The notes beneath the pieces were generated by a model. The model ran no database searches. It was not told the origin of the DNA and worked only from the letters and a program-made list of their open reading frames with translations. Below are positions 17,283-24,855 of a stretch of DNA of 39,565 nt, in pieces. This DNA is from Streptomyces viridochromogenes DSM 40736. Its GTDB lineage: Bacteria > Actinomycetota > Actinomycetes > Streptomycetales > Streptomycetaceae. A program made the position numbers and the translations under genes. Within the stretch, counting starts at the first letter, position 1. The number at the start of each line of letters is the position of its first letter. The DNA lies in contig NZ_GG657757.1 of NCBI RefSeq assembly GCF_000158955.1, positions 6,041,980-6,081,544 on the forward strand, given 5' to 3'.

Positions 17283-17329
17283 CTGAGGGAGGCTGAGAGG
17301 AAGCTGAAGGCCCCTGAAAGGATCTTCAG
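17283..17329. promoter_or_regulatory. Candidate response-regulator binding box (four direct repeats plus one inverted)
   Basis: CTGA(A/G)(A/G)G occurs at 17283, 17293, 17304 and 17314, that is every 10-11 bases, one per helical turn. The inverse CTTCAG follows at 17324. OmpR-family regulators bind such tandem half sites. The box lies between the divergent PepSY and response regulator genes, 24 bases before the latter start, and could control both. Confidence 0.6.
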
Positions 17330-17352
17330 GTTGGCTTTGCCACTCTTTACGC

Positions 17353-18021
17353 ATGCGCCTGTTGATCGTGGAGGACGAGAAGCGGCTGGCCCTGTCGCTC
17401 GCCAGGGGCCTGACGGCCGAGGGGTACGCCGTGGACGTCGTCCACGACGGACGGGAGGGGCTGCACCAGGCCTCGGAGGGCACCTACGACCTGGTCATCC
17501 TCGACATCATGCTGCCGGGCCTCAACGGCTACCGGGTCTGCGCCGCGCTGCGCGCCGCCGGGCACGAGGTGCCGATCCTGATGCTGACCGCCAAGGACGG
17601 TGAGTACGACGAGGCCGAGGGGCTGGACACCGGCGCGGACGACTATCTGACCAAGCCGTTCTCGTACGTCGTGCTCGTCGCCCGGATCAAGGCCTTGCTG
17701 CGCCGGCGCGGGGTGGGCGCGGGGGCCTCGCCCGTGCATGTGCACGGGGATCTGAAGGTGGACACGGCGGCTCGGCGGGTGTTTCTGGGGGACGACGAGA
17801 TCGCCCTCACCGCGAAGGAGTTCTCCGTGCTGGAGCACCTCGTGCTGCGGGCCGGGGAGGTGGTGTCCAAGTCGGAGATCCTCGAGCACGTGTGGGACTT
17901 CGCCTACGAGGGGGATCCGAACATCGTCGAGGTGTACGTCAGCACCCTGCGGCGCAAGCTGCGGGCCGGGCTGATCAGGACGGTCCGTGGGGCCGGGTAC
18001 CGGCTGGAGGCGTCGCCGTGA
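17353..18021 (+). CDS. OmpR/PhoB-family response regulator
   Basis: A 222-residue regulator with an N-terminal receiver domain and a C-terminal winged helix. The phosphoacceptor is Asp51 (LVILDIMLPG), with the acidic pair Glu7-Asp8, Thr79 (MLTAKD) and Lys101 (LTKPF) completing the active site. The effector domain ends in the typical VSTLRRKLR and IRTVRGAGYRL segments. The stop overlaps the GTG start of the histidine kinase gene by 4 bases, so the two are coupled. It probably binds the CTGA repeats just upstream and regulates its own operon and the divergent PepSY gene. Confidence 0.92.
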   Translation: MRLLIVEDEKRLALSLARGLTAEGYAVDVVHDGREGLHQASEGTYDLVILDIMLPGLNGYRVCAALRAAGHEVPILMLTAKDGEYDEAEGLDTGADDYLTKPFSYVVLVARIKALLRRRGVGAGASPVHVHGDLKVDTAARRVFLGDDEIALTAKEFSVLEHLVLRAGEVVSKSEILEHVWDFAYEGDPNIVEVYVSTLRRKLRAGLIRTVRGAGYRLEASP

Positions 18022-19427
18022 GGCGGCTGTTCGGGTCCGTCCGGGCGCGGGCCACGCTCGGTGCCACGCTCGTGGTCGCGGTGGCGCTCGTCGCCGCCGG
18101 GGCCGCCGTCCTGCTGTCCCTGCGGTCCAATCTGATCGGCGAGGCCGGCACGCAGGCGGAGCGGTCCGCCCGGGCGGTCGCCTCCGAGCTCGCCGCCGGG
18201 ACGCCGTACGGCAAGCTGTCGGGGCTGGACGGCGACGACGGGCCGGTGCAGGTCCTCGACGAGGACAAGCGGCTGGTCGCGGCCAGCGAGGATCTGGAGA
18301 AAATCAGCGGTACCGACTCCGATCGGGTGAAGCCGCAGCCACCGGTCGCGCCGCGCGAGGACGATGACGACGACCCCGACGACCACGAAGAGGCACTCAA
18401 GCCCGGGGAGATCGCCGGGAAGAGCGTCTTCAGCAACGGGTCCGTGACGATCGACGGCGACACGGAGGACTACCGGTTCGCCGCCGTGGAGGTGGAGACC
18501 GAGGACCGCGGGCGTCTCAAGGTCTACGCCGGTTCCCCGCTGGCCGCCGAGCACGGGGCCGTGCGGACCGCGCTCACGGTGATGCTGATCGGGTTCCCGC
18601 TGCTGCTCGGCGTCGTCGCGGGAGTGACCTGGCTGGTCACCCGGCGCGCGCTCAGGCCGGTGGAGGGCATCCGGCGCGAGATGGCCGCGATCACCCACTC
18701 GGAGGACCTCGCCCGGCGCGTTCCGGAGCCGGACACGCACGACGAGATCGCCCGGCTCGCCAGCACCACCAACGAGACGCTCGCGGCCCTGGAGACCTCC
18801 GTGGAGCGGCAGCGACGGTTCGTCGCCGACGCGTCGCACGAGCTGCGGAGCCCGATCGCCTCGCTGCGGACGCAGCTGGAGGTGGCCGCGGCGCATCCCG
18901 AACTGCTGGACCTCGACGGGGCCGTGGAGGACACCGTGCGGCTCCAGCGGCTCGCCGCCGACCTGTTGCTGCTCGCCCGGCTGGACGCGGGGGAGCGGCT
19001 GGGCGACGCACGGGTCGACCTCGCCGGGCTGGCCCGGGAGGAGACCGAGGGACGGGCGGGCGTGACGGTGGACGCGGAGCCGGTGGAGGTGGCCGGTTCG
19101 CGGGGGCAGTTGGGCCGGGTGCTCGCCAATCTGCTCGACAACGCCCAGCGGCACGCCCGGTCGGCCGTCACCGTGCGTGTGGGGCCGGAGGGTGGTACGG
19201 CCGTGGTCGGGGTGGCGGACGACGGGGAGGGTGTCCCCGAGGCCGACCGGGAGCGGATCTTCGAACGGTTCGTCCGGCTGGACGCCGCCCGCAGCCGTGA
19301 CGACGGCGGGGCCGGGTTGGGGCTCGCCATCGCCCGGGACGTCGCCGTACGGCACGGCGGCACCCTCACGGCCGGCCAGGGGCCCGCAGGCGGAGCCCTG
19401 TTCGAACTCCGCCTGCCTCTCGCCTAG
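18018..19427 (+). CDS. Sensor histidine kinase, partner of the regulator at 17353
   Basis: A 469-residue membrane kinase. Transmembrane helix 1 is near residues 12-34 and helix 2 near 185-210, enclosing a sensor region of about 150 residues that carries an Asp-rich patch (REDDDDDPDDHEEA, about residues 112-125). A HAMP linker follows (RRALRPVEGIRREM). The phosphorylated His274 is in DASHELRSPI; the ATPase motifs are NLLDNAQRHA (N box), DDGEGV (G1), RIFERFVRLD (F box) and GGAGLGLAI (G2). The start is the GTG overlapping the upstream stop. The acidic extracellular patch mirrors that of the divergent PepSY protein, which suggests sensing of cations or cationic molecules; that is inference. Confidence 0.92.
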   Translation: MRRLFGSVRARATLGATLVVAVALVAAGAAVLLSLRSNLIGEAGTQAERSARAVASELAAGTPYGKLSGLDGDDGPVQVLDEDKRLVAASEDLEKISGTDSDRVKPQPPVAPREDDDDDPDDHEEALKPGEIAGKSVFSNGSVTIDGDTEDYRFAAVEVETEDRGRLKVYAGSPLAAEHGAVRTALTVMLIGFPLLLGVVAGVTWLVTRRALRPVEGIRREMAAITHSEDLARRVPEPDTHDEIARLASTTNETLAALETSVERQRRFVADASHELRSPIASLRTQLEVAAAHPELLDLDGAVEDTVRLQRLAADLLLLARLDAGERLGDARVDLAGLAREETEGRAGVTVDAEPVEVAGSRGQLGRVLANLLDNAQRHARSAVTVRVGPEGGTAVVGVADDGEGVPEADRERIFERFVRLDAARSRDDGGAGLGLAIARDVAVRHGGTLTAGQGPAGGALFELRLPLA

Positions 19428-19443
19428 CCGGTGCGGTCTGTGG

Positions 19444-19920
19444 TCACGGGCGTCCGCGCTGGTCGCGCAGGTGCTCCGCGATGGGCTTGAGGGCCTTGTC
19501 GAGTTCCGTCAGGGCCTCCGGGGACAGCAGGTCGATGAAGTGCCTGCGCACGGACGCCACGTGGTGGGGCGCCACCTGCTGCATCGTCGCCATGCCGTGG
19601 TCGGTGAGGACCGCGTAGAGCCCACGGCGGTCGGACTCGCAGTTCTCCCGCCGGACCAGGTTCGCGTTCTCCATGCGCGTGATCTGGTGCGAGAGGCGGC
19701 TCTTGGACTGGAGGGTGGCGGAGGCGAGGTCGCTCATCCGCATCCGCTGGTCCTCCGACTCGGAGAGGTTCACCAGGATCTCGTAGTCGTTCATTGTCAG
19801 GCCGAACGGCTGCAGGTCCTTTTCGAGCTGGTACGTCAACAGCCTGTTGACCTCCAGGTGGGTGCGCCAGGCGCACTGCTCCGCATCGGTCAGCCAGCGC
19901 GTGGCCGTCTCGGTCTCCAT
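19444..19920 (-). CDS. MarR-family transcriptional regulator
   Basis: A 158-residue winged-helix regulator. The DNA-binding part runs from RMRMSDLASATLQSKSRLSH (helix-turn-helix, about residues 59-78) through the basic wing CESDRRG near residue 94. The N- and C-terminal helices form the dimer interface. It is convergent with the kinase gene (17-base gap) and lies 117 bases downstream of the AIM24 operon on the same strand. A short palindrome just before its ATG may be its own operator. The ligand and target genes are unknown. Confidence 0.88.
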   Translation of the reverse strand: METETATRWLTDAEQCAWRTHLEVNRLLTYQLEKDLQPFGLTMNDYEILVNLSESEDQRMRMSDLASATLQSKSRLSHQITRMENANLVRRENCESDRRGLYAVLTDHGMATMQQVAPHHVASVRRHFIDLLSPEALTELDKALKPIAEHLRDQRGRP

Positions 19921-19931
19921 GAATGAAGTCT

Positions 19932-19942
19932 ACCTAAAAGGT
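19932..19942. promoter_or_regulatory. Candidate MarR operator
   Basis: ACCTAAAAGGT, an 11-base palindrome with a three-base centre, lies 12 bases upstream of the MarR start in a locally AT-rich stretch. MarR proteins commonly repress themselves from such sites. The flanks are not symmetric, so this is tentative. Confidence 0.35.
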
Positions 19943-20036
19943 TGAAAGGCGAACTAGTGAGGGTTTTCGTGTGTCGTCGCACGCCTGCCGAACATTGGTG
20001 CGCAGGCGTTCGATGTCACACTCTGCAGACTACCGC

Positions 20037-20837
20037 TCACAGCCCGAAGCGACGCTGGAGGTCCCCCAGCTGTCCGGGAAGGCGCGGTACGCCGGACGGG
20101 CCGGGCTGGGGCCCCGACGGCCCGCCGCCGGGCACGCCGGCCTGGTGCGGAACGGCCCCCGTCGCCTGCTCGGCCATCAGGGTCTCGGACGACTGGAGCA
20201 GCACGGTGCCGGCGCCGACGAACTCGAATTGGTGCTCCTCGCCGGAGGCGCCCCCCAAGCCCGTCAGTGCACGTAGACCGCCCATTACGCCGGTCATGTA
20301 CCCGTGGTCGTAGTGGTGGCAGGGGGAGGGGCAGTCGGCCCATCCGACCAGGGCCTGAGGGTCGACCCGAATGGGGGGTTCCATGAACACCACCGGGCCG
20401 TTCGACGCGGCCACGAACTTTCCGGTTCCGATGAGGGTCAGGAAACCCGGCACGATTGACTGCTTCAGCGACAGACTTGGCTGAAAAGCGAGCAGGTTGC
20501 CGGAGCGAATGGTCAGATTGCCGTCCTCCAGGTCATACGAATTGACGTCGAAGGCCCGGTCGGCGAGGAGCATCTTGCCCGAGCCCTCCGCCACGACCCA
20601 GTCGCTCGCGTGCAGAGGCGAATGAAAGGACGTACGGACAAGCCGGTCGAGCCGGCCGTGTCCGACGCCGTTGAAGTCGATCGAGCCGTAGTAGGCGATC
20701 ATCTTCCCCTTCTGGAGGAACCACTGGCTCCCCTTCAGCTCCACACAGAAGGTGTACGCGTTGACGTTGTCGTCGGGCGGCAGCGTCGCCGGGTCGAAGA
20801 CCGCGGGGCCGGCGCCCGGGGATCCGTACGTGCTCAC
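20037..20837 (-). CDS. AIM24-family protein (third of three)
   Basis: A 266-residue soluble protein of the AIM24 family (Pfam PF01987), a beta-rich fold related to TRAP-like proteins; its bacterial role is not established. It is the longest and most divergent of the three neighbours, with a Pro/Gly-rich C-terminal tail (about residues 228-255) and an unusual CPSPCHHYDHG patch near residue 170 that could bind metal. The start is the GTG that overlaps the stop of the preceding AIM24 gene by 4 bases (GTGA). A weak 8-bp hairpin (19981-20009) lies just past its stop. Confidence 0.85.
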   Translation of the reverse strand: MSTYGSPGAGPAVFDPATLPPDDNVNAYTFCVELKGSQWFLQKGKMIAYYGSIDFNGVGHGRLDRLVRTSFHSPLHASDWVVAEGSGKMLLADRAFDVNSYDLEDGNLTIRSGNLLAFQPSLSLKQSIVPGFLTLIGTGKFVAASNGPVVFMEPPIRVDPQALVGWADCPSPCHHYDHGYMTGVMGGLRALTGLGGASGEEHQFEFVGAGTVLLQSSETLMAEQATGAVPHQAGVPGGGPSGPQPGPSGVPRLPGQLGDLQRRFGL

Positions 20838-21484
20838 AGCTTCTCCTCCGACGCCTGGACGTACACCGCACCGCTGCCGCTGAGCTCCAGCTGGAACGCC
20901 TCGCCCGAGCCCCGGCCCACCATGTCCCGCCAGCCGAGGGCCGTGGACAGCTTGTTGCGGACCTCGCCGTGGTGGGCGACGTAGGCCTGCGGGTCCACGT
21001 GGACCGGCCGCTGCGGGGTGATCGGGATCTCGATGACGCCCCCGTGGGCCATGACCGCGACCGCCCCGTGCCCCTTCAGCGTGGTCGTGAACAGCCCCTG
21101 GCCGCTGACCTGGCCGCGGACCATGCCCATGACGCCGCCCTGCGAGCCCAGGAACATCGTGCCCTGCTGGAGTGTGCCCTCGAAGGCCAGGAGGCGGTCC
21201 GCCTCGACGTACAGCGTGTCGCCGGAGAGGCGGATCACCTGGATGTGGTGCCCGCCGTGCCCGAAGAGGACGGTGCCGCTGCCCTCGACGGTCATCAGGG
21301 GCGTGTCCTCGTCGGCGACCCGGCGGCCGATCATCGACATGACCCCGCCCTGACCGCCGGCCATGTTGGGCGTGAAGGACACCTCGCCCTGGTACGCGAG
21401 CATCGCCCCGCGCTGACTGAACAGCCGCTGGCCGGGCGCCACCGTCGCCTCGACCATCTTGCCGTTGATCTCCCGGAAGGCCAT
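20834..21484 (-). CDS. AIM24-family protein (second of three)
   Basis: A 216-residue AIM24-family protein, soluble and without a signal peptide. It shares with its upstream neighbour the series of short beta-strand motifs such as GAMLAYQGEVSF, GQGLFTTTLKGHGAVAVMAHGG and VHVDPQAYVAHHGEV. Its start lies 1 base after the stop of the first AIM24 gene and its stop overlaps the start of the third, so all three are one translationally coupled operon and likely form a hetero-oligomer. Function unknown. Confidence 0.87.
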   Translation of the reverse strand: MAFREINGKMVEATVAPGQRLFSQRGAMLAYQGEVSFTPNMAGGQGGVMSMIGRRVADEDTPLMTVEGSGTVLFGHGGHHIQVIRLSGDTLYVEADRLLAFEGTLQQGTMFLGSQGGVMGMVRGQVSGQGLFTTTLKGHGAVAVMAHGGVIEIPITPQRPVHVDPQAYVAHHGEVRNKLSTALGWRDMVGRGSGEAFQLELSGSGAVYVQASEEKL

Positions 21485-21485
21485 G

Positions 21486-22118
21486 TCACACGTCTCCCGC
21501 GATCGTGTTCCGCTCGCTCGGCTGCACGTACACCAGCCCGTCCCCCTCGAACCGCATCTGGAAGGCCTCGCCGCCGCCCTCCCCGAGCAGCGTGCGGAAC
21601 GTCACACCCGACTGGAAGGACTGCCGCAGATTGCCCTGGTGGGCCACGTAAGCCCCCGGGTCGACGGTCAGCGGGTACTGCGGACTCACCCGCAGCACGA
21701 CCGCCGGCCCGTCCGACATGATCGCCGCCTGGCCGTGCCCCTCGACGGACGTTGTGAACAGCCCGTTGCCCTGCGAGGCGCCGCGCAGGCCCGTGAACTC
21801 CGTCCCCGTGCGCAGCCCGCCGTCGGTCGCGAGCAGGTTGCTCGACTCCACGTAGAGCTTGTCGCCCTGGAGACCGACCAGGTTGATCTCGGAGGCCCGG
21901 TCCGCGAACCAGCAGGTCCCCCGCCCCTTCACCTCCATCAAGGTCATCTGCTCACCGGTCAGCCGCCGGGTCACCATGCCCCGGATGCCCTCGCCGCCGC
22001 CGCTGAGCTTCTTGAAGGCCATCTCGCCGTCGTACGCGACCATCGAGCCGTTCTTCGCCTTCACGGCGTCTCCGGTCATGTCGACGGCGAGCACCTTGCT
22101 GCTCTGAAGTCGGAACAT
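21486..22118 (-). CDS. AIM24-family protein (first of three)
   Basis: A 210-residue AIM24-family protein and first gene of the three-gene operon. Motifs GSMVAYDGEMAF, GNGLFTTSVEGHGQAAIM and LTVDPGAYVAHQGNLRQ match those of the second gene. I chose the ATG at 22118 (MFRLQSSKVLAV), with GTGG a few bases upstream; the frame stays open further upstream but without homology to the family. The promoter must lie in the 222-base spacer shared with the divergent DUF3817 gene. Confidence 0.85.
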   Translation of the reverse strand: MFRLQSSKVLAVDMTGDAVKAKNGSMVAYDGEMAFKKLSGGGEGIRGMVTRRLTGEQMTLMEVKGRGTCWFADRASEINLVGLQGDKLYVESSNLLATDGGLRTGTEFTGLRGASQGNGLFTTSVEGHGQAAIMSDGPAVVLRVSPQYPLTVDPGAYVAHQGNLRQSFQSGVTFRTLLGEGGGEAFQMRFEGDGLVYVQPSERNTIAGDV

Positions 22119-22238
22119 CGCCACGAAAGGGAAAGGTAGCCGCAGGCCGGGCCCCGCGGACAGGGCCCGTGGGTGGAGAACGACCCTGATGGCACCCCTA
22201 GGGGCGCGCGGACCGACCCCCGGCCGGAGGGCCCGCGG

Positions 22239-22285
22239 CGGTTTGTCACAATGGGCGGGACGCTTGTGCGTGCGTTCACAAACCG
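22239..22285. promoter_or_regulatory. Inverted repeat in the AIM24/DUF3817 divergent promoter region
   Basis: CGGTTTGT (22239-22246) and ACAAACCG (22278-22285) are exact 8-base arms separated by 31 bases, lying 56 bases before the DUF3817 start. The spacing is too long for one dimer site, so the arms may be two half sites or a chance pair. Confidence 0.25.
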
Positions 22286-22340
22286 TCAGACCGTACAGAC
22301 CTCGTCCAGACCGCCGCGTCTCTCCCACCGAAGGTGACCC

Positions 22341-22685
22341 GTGGACCTCAAGACCGCCACCGCCATCCGCCGCCTCCGCCTGGTCTCGGCCCCCGAGGCG
22401 ATCTCCTTCCTCCTCCTGCTGGTCTGCTCGGTGCTGAAGCGGACCACGGACTTCAACGCCGTGCCGGTGATGGGCATGGTCCACGGTGTGCTGTTCGTCC
22501 TGTACGTGATCTTCTGGGCCGACGCGTGGAACCGGGCCAAGTGGTCCCTGAAGACCGCCGCGCTGTACTTCGTCCTCTCGGTGCTGCCCACCGGCGGGTT
22601 CTTCGCCGACCGTAAGCTGCGGCGCGAGACCGAGGACGCCCTGATCGCGTCCCGCGCCCGCCAGGAAGGCGTGGTGAACGCGTGA
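22341..22685 (+). CDS. DUF3817 membrane protein
   Basis: A 114-residue integral membrane protein with about three helices (residues 16-35, 45-63 and 70-88) and a charged C-terminus. It has the family features VMGMVHGVLFVLYVIFWADA and the NRAKWS motif. Function is unknown. The GTG at 22341 follows GAAGGTGA. Its stop overlaps the start of the MTH1187 gene by 4 bases. A paralogue lies at 33660-33998, on the other side of the pigment cluster. Confidence 0.85.
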   Translation: MDLKTATAIRRLRLVSAPEAISFLLLLVCSVLKRTTDFNAVPVMGMVHGVLFVLYVIFWADAWNRAKWSLKTAALYFVLSVLPTGGFFADRKLRRETEDALIASRARQEGVVNA

Positions 22686-22975
22686 TCGTCGCCTTCTCCG
22701 TGACGCCGCTCGGCGTCGGCGAGGACGTGGGGGAGTACGTCGCCGACGCGGTCCGCGTGGTGCGCGAGTCGGGGTTGCCGAACCGCACCGACGCGATGTT
22801 CACCTCGATCGAGGGGGAGTGGGACGAGGTGATGGACGTCGTCGGGCGCGCTGTCGCCGCGGTCGAGCGGCGGGCGCCGCGCGTCTCCCTGGTCCTCAAG
22901 GCCGACATCCGCCCCGGCGTGACCGACGGCCTCACCTCCAAGGTGGAGACCGTGGAGCGGCACCTCGCCGAGTAG
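22682..22975 (+). CDS. MTH1187/YkoF-type thiamine-binding-like protein
   Basis: A 97-residue protein of the MTH1187 family, a ferredoxin-like fold whose members bind thiamine-type ligands and form tetramers. It starts MIVAFSVTPLGVGEDVG, and the core ends in RVSLVLKADIRPG, both characteristic. It is coupled to the upstream DUF3817 gene by a GTGA overlap, so the two probably act together, perhaps in handling a small molecule at the membrane (inference). A strong terminator follows. Confidence 0.85.
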   Translation: MIVAFSVTPLGVGEDVGEYVADAVRVVRESGLPNRTDAMFTSIEGEWDEVMDVVGRAVAAVERRAPRVSLVLKADIRPGVTDGLTSKVETVERHLAE

Positions 22976-22987
22976 CCCGTACGGAGC

Positions 22988-23020
22988 AAAGCCCCGGCTC
23001 ATGACGAGCCGGGGCTTTTT
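22988..23020 (+). terminator. Intrinsic terminator before the pigment cluster
   Basis: A 13-bp stem AAAGCCCCGGCTC (22988-23000), 5-base loop, its complement at 23006-23018, running into five T. This is the best rho-independent terminator in the window, and it insulates the pigment cluster from the housekeeping genes to its left. The next 186 bases up to the ATG at 23207 hold no gene and must contain the promoter of the pigment operon. Confidence 0.88.
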
Positions 23021-23206
23021 CCTGTTCCGGCGGCCCGGCACGGCGCCCGGAGCAAACGCGCCCCCCGCACCGGGCAGTTCCCTCTGATGACCCGCGCGGC
23101 TCGCGGAGTCCGACACGCCGACCCACGATGAGGGCTCAGGGTCGACCGTCATCCGACTGCCGGATACGGCGGCCGCCGTCTGCCCCGCGAAGGAAGGGTC
23201 TGCCGG

Positions 23207-24328
23207 ATGGACACTTCGACGTATACATCCCAGTCGGCGTTCGACGGCTCCAGGCTGCGCGTGATCCTGCTGGTCGACCTCCACGAAGGCACCCAGCAAC
23301 AGTTCCTCGACGCCTACGAGCACATGCGCAGCCGGGTCGCGTCGGTTCCCGGTCACCTCGGCGACCAGCTGTGCCAGTCCGTGGAGAACCCGTCCCAGTG
23401 GCTCATCACGAGCGAATGGGAGACGGCCCCGCCGTATCTCGCCTGGGTGAACAGCGAGGAGCACATCGAGACCGTCCGGCCCATGCAGGACTGCGTCCGT
23501 GACATCCGGTCGACGCGCTACACCATCGTCCGTGAGACGGGGCGGGCCGTCCCGCTCGCCGACCGGGCCGGCGAGGAACTCCGGGGAGCCGTGCGGGTGG
23601 GCGACGGAGTGACACGCCACGCCCTGACGTTCACGGTCAAACCCGGCTCCGAGTCGAAGGTCGCGGAGATCCTCGCCGGATACGCACCGCCCCGGGCCCG
23701 TGTCGACGACTCCACCCGACTGCGCCGCACGACCCTGTTCATGCACGGCAACCGCGTCGTGCGCACCGTCGAGGTGGAGGGCGATCTGCAGACGGCGCTG
23801 CGCCACGTCTCCCGGCAGCCCGAGGTACGGGCCGTCGAGGAAGCCCTCAACCCGCACCTGGAACTGAGCAGGGACCTGGCCGACCCCGCGTCCGCACGCG
23901 CCTTCTTCATCCGCGCGGCCATGCCGGCCGTGCACCACGTGGCGCGCGGCGGAGCGGAGCCGGACGACCTGCGGCGGCACGCGCTGTACTACCCGGCCCG
24001 GGAGGGCTGCGGGATGGCGCTGGCGCGGCTGCTCTCCCAGCAGGACGAGGCCGCCGCGGACGATCCCGCGAGCCCCGTGCACCGCAGCACCGTCTTCCAC
24101 CGGGACGACCTGGTCGTCCGTCTCATCGACACGCGCGACCCCGAGGCCGACCCGGCCAGGGCGCTCGGCATCCACGGCGGGCGCAAGGCCGCCGTGCTGG
24201 CCCGGCTGCTCGACGGCGCCGCACTCGGAGTGACAGGAGCGCTCTCCGGCGAACGGGACGCCACCCGCCTCCTGGCGCACACCGAGATGACGCCGATCAC
24301 CGACCGCAGGGCTGCCGACCAGCCCTGA
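23207..24328 (+). CDS. whiE-ORFI: Spore-pigment protein, ABM domain fused to SchA/CurD domain (whiE-ORFI type)
   Basis: A 373-residue soluble protein. Residues of about 16-105 are a ferredoxin-like antibiotic-biosynthesis-monooxygenase (ABM) domain with PGHLGDQLC and the QWLITSEWE strand. The rest, from about residue 125, is the SchA/CurD domain known only from spore-pigment clusters such as whiE, sch and cur. It is the first gene of the PKS operon; the ATG at 23207 follows GGAAGGG. The role is probably an oxidation or a late cyclisation of the polyketide, not proven. A stand-alone protein resembling its first domain is encoded at 32727-33074. Confidence 0.88.
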   Translation: MDTSTYTSQSAFDGSRLRVILLVDLHEGTQQQFLDAYEHMRSRVASVPGHLGDQLCQSVENPSQWLITSEWETAPPYLAWVNSEEHIETVRPMQDCVRDIRSTRYTIVRETGRAVPLADRAGEELRGAVRVGDGVTRHALTFTVKPGSESKVAEILAGYAPPRARVDDSTRLRRTTLFMHGNRVVRTVEVEGDLQTALRHVSRQPEVRAVEEALNPHLELSRDLADPASARAFFIRAAMPAVHHVARGGAEPDDLRRHALYYPAREGCGMALARLLSQQDEAAADDPASPVHRSTVFHRDDLVVRLIDTRDPEADPARALGIHGGRKAAVLARLLDGAALGVTGALSGERDATRLLAHTEMTPITDRRAADQP

Positions 24329-24390
24329 CAGCCCATGGACGACACCGTCCCTGAACACCCACCCCCACCGACCGACCTTGGAGACGGACC

Positions 24391-24855
24391 ATGGACACAA
24401 CGCGCCCGCGCATCGTGGACATCAGCGAGACCGAGCCGAACCGCAGGCGCGGCGGCGACCTGCGCACCCTGCTCACCCCCCTCACGGTGGGTTCCACGAG
24501 CGGCTTCATGGGCCTGGCCATCATGCAGCCGGGGGAGCGCATCAGCGAGCACTACCACCCGTACTCCGAGGAGTTCGTGTTCGTCGTCCAGGGGGAGCTG
24601 GAGGTCGACCTGGACGACGACACGCGTCCTCTCCGGGCCGACCAGGGCCTGATGATCCCCATCGGCATGCGGCACCGCTTCCGCAACGTCGGCGACCTGG
24701 AGGCCCGGATGGTCTTCCACCTGGCCCCGCTGGCGCCGAAGCCGAGCCTCGGCCACGTCGACACCGAGACCTCGGCAGGGGAAGGGGCCGCTGGACCGCA
24801 CCCGGCCGTGCACGGGGACGGCGCCCAGCCCGAACGACGAGGGGTCCCCTCATGA
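24391..24855 (+). CDS. whiE-ORFII: Cupin-domain protein of spore-pigment cluster (whiE-ORFII type)
   Basis: A 154-residue protein with one cupin barrel. The first cupin motif has His54, His56 and Glu60 (SEHYHPYSEE), followed by Gly68; the second has His95 in GMRHRFRN. These are metal ligands, and in aromatic polyketide pathways such proteins act as cyclases or oxygenases. A Pro/Gly/Ala-rich tail of about 35 residues follows. The ATG at 24391 has GGAG about 7 bases upstream. Its stop overlaps the start of the KS-alpha gene (ATGA), so it is translated in step with the core synthase. Confidence 0.88.
   Translation: MDTTRPRIVDISETEPNRRRGGDLRTLLTPLTVGSTSGFMGLAIMQPGERISEHYHPYSEEFVFVVQGELEVDLDDDTRPLRADQGLMIPIGMRHRFRNVGDLEARMVFHLAPLAPKPSLGHVDTETSAGEGAAGPHPAVHGDGAQPERRGVPS

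Noticed and set aside
22286..24400. A 704-residue minus-strand frame across the start of the pigment cluster
   Set aside because: It covers the terminator at 22988-23020 and opposes three well-supported plus-strand genes; its composition is that of a shadow frame.
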